Source: Tomocerus qinae (taxonomy: Eukaryota; Arthropoda; Collembola; Entomobryomorpha; Tomoceridae). Taken from it: a stretch of 64,000 nt of DNA. The stretch spans positions 40,155,909 to 40,219,908 of the forward strand of contig CM034547.1 in NCBI GenBank assembly GCA_020055645.1, in the 5' to 3' direction. The notes under the pieces are model-generated. The model did not search any database and was not told where the DNA came from. It worked only from the letters and a program-made list of their open reading frames with translations. Position 1 is the first letter of the stretch; each line of letters starts with the position of its first letter. This document shows, one piece after another, positions 58,001-64,000 of the stretch. The position numbers and the translations under genes were made by a program.

Positions 58001-61000
58001 TGCCCAAGTACCAAATCATCCTACACAAGTTTTGGTCAATTTTTATGTTAGCGTATCTATCTCCAATTTGGAGCATGTGGCGCGTATGGAAACTGTTTTG
58101 TATGGATGAGTTATATAATGTTAGAAAGTTTTGTTGCCAAAGATGTTGGTATCCCAATGTCATATACATATCCCTCCAACTTTTCGTTTCATGCCGATAT
58201 GACAAGTCGACCAGTAAAAGTTTGGAAGATTTCCTAGTTTGGACCGATATGATCGAGTAAAGACATGCTAGTGATAACTACGAGAAAAGAATATCCACCA
58301 AAGAATTATCCAAGTAAACATAGAAGTATCTGTTCCTGCATATGCATGGAGAAAGCAAAAGTGGAGAAATTCCAGAAGGTAATAATTATTTTTGCAACTC
58401 GTATATTCGCATATGTGCATCTCTATTTTTCGTTTCGTTCTCATTATTATTCGCTGGAGCCGACTGGCTTTCCTTGTCTGACTGAGTGCACACTGTTTTG
58501 CTAATATTCGGTGCAGATCATATCGGAGTCATTGTGGGGAAATGACATGCAGGGTTTCTTAACTGACAGAAGTGGCAAGTGCACTCACATTAGTTAGTCG
58601 GAGTGAGTTTCTGCAAGAAAAACAGAACTCCTCCTTTGTTCCCAAGAAAAGCTTTTAAAACTCATTATGAAGTCTTAGGTGCGGACTTTCACTCTAGAAT
58701 TCTAATGGCCATAGAAATACCTTTGTGAATGGAAAGTTAACTCTTAACACCTCTCCCACTTTCTCCATTCATATCAATCCACTAATGTACATTACACGTT
58801 TACTGGAGAAAGTCTTTCTCTTACACACAAATGAGTATAAGTCAGCCCAGGCAGGGAGAACAACCCGAAAAACTGAGCATTTCCCGTCGATCACGTTTCT
58901 GAACTTTGGGATAAGTGTTACTCTTCTCTGCTTACCAAATATTTGCTCCCCATCAATATTACATCTACCCAACCACACACACTTAACTTAACACTATTCT
59001 TTCTCATCAAATCTTTTCAATTATTCTTAAGTCGTACTTTACTATCCAGCCTACTTCACCACCTCATAAATAATGCCCATTCTCTACATATCTACATACT
59101 AAACCAAAAACTTCACTCAAATCATTCTCACATCATGTAGCAAACAATCCTCCTTCGTTTTACAAACTCTGCTAGACATAAACTCAAATGTATAGTTATT
59201 AAAACTATATTCAATGTAATATTAAAAATATCAGCATAAATAACTAGATCACCATGAATGTTGATCCACACTTTTACACAGAATGTATGCATAACAAATA
59301 CAAGTTACTTTCCCACGAGTAGTGTATTATAAGTATAAATATGGGTCTGTAGTGAATGAAGAGTTGCAGTGCTGTTCATTGATCTATTTGAGAAAGTCAG
59401 TCTGACTGTCAGGTCTAAAAGTATGAAAATATCAAGAGAAATGCAACAACAGCTTTCTCCGTCATTAAGCAGCAACTTTCACCACATTTTTCACGATAGT
59501 AGAATTTCTGGTGCAGGTATTACAGGTGAAAGTTTTATAAGATAAACGACTACGTAATTGCAGTCTACAAGGAATGTAACAAAAAGTAGCATTGTAGGTA
59601 GGATTTTGTATATTTGCCTTAATGCTGTAAGGGTGGGATGAGGGGCTAATAATGTAGTTGTCCGGTGAAGAGCGGAGGGAAAGCGGACATTCGAGTTGAT
59701 TGGATAGAGTGCCAATAGAAAATGAAGAGAGACTTCGGAGGCCACTTGCCATATTTCTCGCCGATGTAGATCTAATCTGATCATGTCTCTATCTGACCTG
59801 GCTGAACTGTCGACTAACCCAGATAAGTAGACAGAGATACTTGTACAAACTATGTTGCTGAGGATTGTGAAGTTATCTGGAGGAGGGGGAGCTGATTGCG
59901 GGAGAGAAAGTCACCTTCGCCGCTTTCTTATGTTCTTTGCAGAAAGACACTTTCCTCTCCTTTCATCTTTTATTTTATTTCCGAGACTAACTCATGCTCC
60001 TCACATTTATAGTAGGTCCCCACTTACTTATTGTTATGTACATAGAGTATATATCTATAAGAAGGAATCTTGAGGGTATTAAATAACCTGGCCATGAGCT
60101 GACACCAGCAACCTGCTCGGCGACTTATTTTTTGATTAGAGTGGTGCATACAGCTAGTCTAAGTTTGAAATAGTTTGGCGCGGTCTCCTCACTGCGGTCT
60201 CCTGTCTCTCCTATGCAACTGACGTTAACTGACTGAAAGTCTTGCAACTACCCTACCTATCATATTACCCACACTAAATATTTACGTATCAGTACGAGGT
60301 GACCGCATTTTGGAGATGAGATATTTGTCAGCATTCTTCACAGAAATAGTTTGTAATATTGGAGAAGAAATATTTGAGCCATTCCTTCAGATACATCAGT
60401 ATCAGTGTATTGTTATCTCCTTGAGACTTGGTTAGTAGGGGTGAATGAGTAAATAGGTTTAAGGATGCATCTGATAGGGGTAATAGGATGTACCCCTCTA
60501 CTGCTATGTACATAAATGTAGACTAGCATAAGTAAAATAAAGTAGACGAGAGGATTGTCAGCGATCCATTCATTTCTATGAGATATGGGAATGCCCACTG
60601 GAATCGTTTGGCACAGAAACTACAGACTTGCAGCTTTTTACTCTTTTTCTTAAGTTGAGTTAACTGCGCGAGTGAATCCCATACTATAGACTTACTTACA
60701 AGATATTCTTCTTAGCTTTCCCCGCTCTACTCTCTGCATTTACTACACCAACCAAGTGCCTACCAAATCAAGTCTTTACTCACCTACTAAAATTCTCTGT
60801 GTAAATATACTGACTTATATACCTTAACACTAGTATGACATTCGCGGTGCAAACATCTGGATTTTTATACTAGACTTTGTGGCTGAATCACTCAATGACA
60901 AACACAAACGTTTTCATTTAGACGACTAACACAATAAGTCTCCCCCTTAATATTTCCCGTAATGCACACAAAACGAGTACTTGAGATTACGCCCGAAAAA

Positions 61001-64000
61001 CTGCCAGACTTTCTCCATGTCCTTAACAATGGCAATAAAAGAGATTTATTAATTTTTAACGTTATTTGACAGGTCCTCTCTTTATTCCTCCATATTATGT
61101 TTTCCTTTGCTACGACATTCCTCAATTCCAATACTATACTATATACTACTTACTGTTTAGTAGAGTAGGAAACAACAATAGAACATGACAACAACACAAA
61201 CATTGTATGCACATAGCTTTTGAGGAGATTGATTACGAATCAAAGGAAACAGATTATTCGAATTTGTTGACAAAGCTGGAAACTGTCTACCAAAGCGAAC
61301 AAATGTAATTTAAGCCTCAACGTAAATTTCCAGCGTCAGTGAAACGTTTCGTAAATTAAGGAAAGAGTTGACACAAAGTATTTCTGTCCCGGACTCTTCT
61401 CCACTCTTGACTCTCACTACTTGGACTTCTGCACACGACAGCTACAACGGATTCTCCATTCATTCATGAAACTAAACGCCCTCCCTCCTCTACCTCTCAA
61501 ATATCCAGACCCAACTAAATTTCAGCTAACAACGCACTCCCAATCTTCCTATACAGTCCGGGTGAGAAATATCCTGCCAAACAAATCTTTACTTTTTACA
61601 TCTCCTCACCAACTTAATTCCACTATACATACACCACAACCTCTCTCCTAAAGAATTTGCCAAATATTTCATACAATCTACTACATTAACATATTCCTCT
61701 GACCACATTTAGTTATCAACTAATCACCTGCCATCATCTAAGTACATTGGGAACACTGTAATACTTTATATCTTCAGCAAAAAGTTAAGTTAAGGATATT
61801 TATCACGGGATGTCGATCTACTATGATTATAATGTCATTTTTTAACATGGCTGTAATATTGTAATACATATAATAGGGGTATTCATTTATTCGTTACAAC
61901 GCTTATTCGGCTTACATGCTACTGGGCTTACTTCTCAATGTAAGGCGAATTTAAAGGCTTCAGCCTACTTTTATAACAATTAACACGAAACAACGCCAAA
62001 AGGCATGTTTTTCAACATATTTGTTTCAAATCTACACAAAATGCAACATTGAGGTTAACTTGTAGACAAATTGGGAGCAAAAGTCCTTAAGTAATAAATG
62101 TTTCTGCCAAATCAAAATTATTCTCAGAGGTAAAGAAAACTTGTTTCCAAAAATGACTGGCATTTATTGTCGGCGTATTTAGCCTATTATTAGAAGAATT
62201 AAGACCATTAGTGTTGCAACGAATAGATGAACAATCCTGTTATAATCCCTTTGAAATCTATTGATGATCAAAAACCACTAACACTGCAGATGTGCTAAAA
62301 GTTCCATTAAACAATACAACGAATGCAGTTTTGCAGAAGTTAGTAATTACAGTAGAACGACAATTTTCTGACAATCAAGTTTTACAATATGGACTGTTGA
62401 GACATATTTTCTGAGACTTGCGTTACCATTGAAAGACATTTTTTAATCCAAACTTTTATTCGACTCCACATTCAATTCTGGATACTTCGGAGTCGATAAA
62501 TCCAAGAAAGAATAAAAGTTGTAAAAAAATAAAGATTTTATCGAAGGGTTTTCCCGAAACGAAACTACATAAATAATAGATATCTACGCACATTAAGCAA
62601 TATAAATATCCTGGTACAGGAAACTACCCTCGTTATTGAGAAGAAGTGAGATAGATGTGTCTTAGGAAGATCCTATCAAATTACAAAGTGTCGTTGTAGA
62701 AATCCATGTCGACGAAAAAGAAATTAAGGGAATTAATCGCTAAGTGGACTTGACTGCTCCGACTATGCGAATTCTCCTAGGCGGAAGGTCTTTGTGAGTC
62801 TCCAAGTATAGCGTGGGAGGGAGGAAAGCCTTGAATACAAAACTGCACTATAGCTACCTTTTCTTGTGGGACAGCGTCTCATTTTGTGCAATGTTTAATG
62901 ATATACTCCTATACATACTATATAAAGTGCTTATATAAGCTACTGTACATACATAAATCTCCTATAGCATATTCCAACTAAGCATGAGCAATTTTCTTTT
63001 TACTATGACTCAAACTGTCATATTCGTTTTCTCATTTCCTTTCGAAAACAGGAGCGTCGTTTAGAAAAGTTTTCGAAAAGTTTGTGTCTAAAGTATTTAT
63101 AACGCATTAAAAATTCTTTTCTATTTTTCCTATTATTTTACGAACAGAAACTAAAAATTTTCTGTGGAAATCCCATGTCCGTGTCCAGAATTTGACATGC
63201 CGTGGTGACCAAATATTATATTTTTTGTGCATACGATCTCCAATTATGAATAGAAGTCTACATCCTCAGACAAATCCTATTTTAAAAATTAGAGGCGTGG
63301 AAAATATATTGATCTTTAAGAATTGACTGTCAAAATTTGAACAACTACAATAGTTGAGTCTTTTTTCAGGTCTCTATGTTAATAGTCGAAGCGTGACTGA
63401 AGGAAAGGGTAAAAATGGGTGGATTGAGATCTAGTGAAGAAAACAGGTTGGAGAGGAATTTTATGTAGAAGTATAGATGTATAAGTAGTAGGTAGTAGAT
63501 GTCAACTCAGTCGACGAGACATTTAATTCTGTTGGAAAAATTCAAAGAACGGAGTGCAAAAAGCATTGAGTGAAAGTTGGTAGATATGGAAGGCAGTTAG
63601 AGAGTAGAAGTAGATATATCCTATATACGCATTACTATACAGAGAACTCTGTCGAATGAGTTTTTCTTTGGGAAAGTTTCATTTGAAAGACGTCTGGCCT
63701 TAGTTTCAGGTCCAAGAAAAAGGACTTTGCTCCATGTTCTTTTTAATGTTGTTGTTGGTGGGGTAGTTAGATAGGGTATATAGGTAAATAATATTATGAG
63801 GCTGTTGTATGGAGGCTTGACAAGTAGATGCTTGTTTATTCGGTGTATATAGCTGAGGGAGACACACACACTGACACACTCAACTGCTAGTCGAAAGTAA
63901 CCTTAACCTCCATATACATAGCTGGATGGACTTGGCTCTATACGGATATCAGTATGCGCACGAGGAGGAGAGTGAAAGTAGAGAAAGTTGTTCGGGAACA
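55033..64000. other. upstream intron (part), no nAChR exon recognised
   Basis: Should contain, or lie within, the intron before exon 3. I looked on the minus strand for the exon ending in the QIIDV motif with a phase 0 donor and for a signal-peptide exon, and found neither. GAAAGT-type words continue throughout. A weak plus-strand candidate exon at 57435-57514 is listed separately. Confidence 0.55.
57435..57514 (+). CDS. possible signal-peptide first exon (weak)
   Basis: ATG in a good context (AAAG before ATG) begins MLRIQLLALILLSVVVARTF and continues to His-Cys-Tyr, then meets a consensus donor, GTAAGA, in phase 2. A basic residue, a hydrophobic core and a small residue before Arg resemble a secretory signal peptide. 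An upstream ATG at 57410 in another frame weakens the case. If real, this would be the start of a plus-strand gene nested in the receptor's intron. No second exon was recognised, so chance is a serious alternative. Confidence 0.2.

Overview
The window is AT-rich, intron-dominated animal DNA. It holds one clearly recognisable gene, on the minus strand: a nicotinic acetylcholine receptor (nAChR) alpha subunit of the arthropod alpha5/6/7 group. The residues around TM2, TM3 and the start of the MA helix read most like insect alpha7. I infer a protostome, most likely an arthropod. The species cannot be read from the sequence, and the repeat families in the first 20 kb are not ones I can name.

The gene runs right to left with at least 46 kb inside the window. 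Exons were placed by protein similarity plus splice sites and codon phase. They are: two alternative 45-nt exon 3 copies (55.0 and 50.1 kb); exon 4 (44.0 kb); exon 5 (43.7 kb), with a non-canonical GC donor; exon 6 (43.4 kb); two alternative cassettes for loop C plus TM1; exon 8, TM2 (29.9 kb); exon 9, TM3 (20.4 kb); and exon 10, start of the cytoplasmic loop and MA helix (8.6 kb). The signal-peptide and first extracellular exons should lie beyond 64 kb, and the rest of the cytoplasmic loop and TM4 to the left of base 1. I found neither in the window.

The most interesting result is the duplicated loop C/TM1 segment. Cassette 7a is split into three exons of 32, 7 and 156 nt (40.37, 40.26 and 38.7 kb), including a 7-nt microexon that encodes one of the two vicinal cysteines and part of the second. 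Cassette 7b is a single 195-nt exon at 32.7 kb. Since 32+7+156=195 and both have the same entry and exit phase, the two are interchangeable, and joining both would duplicate TM1. With the exon 3 pair, four receptor isoforms are predicted.

The introns hold most of the other structure. Bases 1-10.7 kb (intron 10 and the start of intron 9) carry dispersed repeats and several long foldback elements; one sits about 110 bp before the exon 10 acceptor. Bases 11-20 kb (intron 9) are a dense complex of a mobile-looking family with AGCTCGCC ends and internal 34-45 bp minisatellites in both orientations. Intron 8 has a 26-bp AT-rich minisatellite (27.9-29.2 kb) and a MITE-like element. From 20 to 64 kb the words GAGAAAGT/ACTTTCTC and GTGAAAGT recur far more often than expected by chance. 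Two small extra coding candidates, a hydrophobic minus-strand frame near 50.9 kb and a signal-peptide-like plus-strand exon near 57.5 kb, are noted with low confidence.
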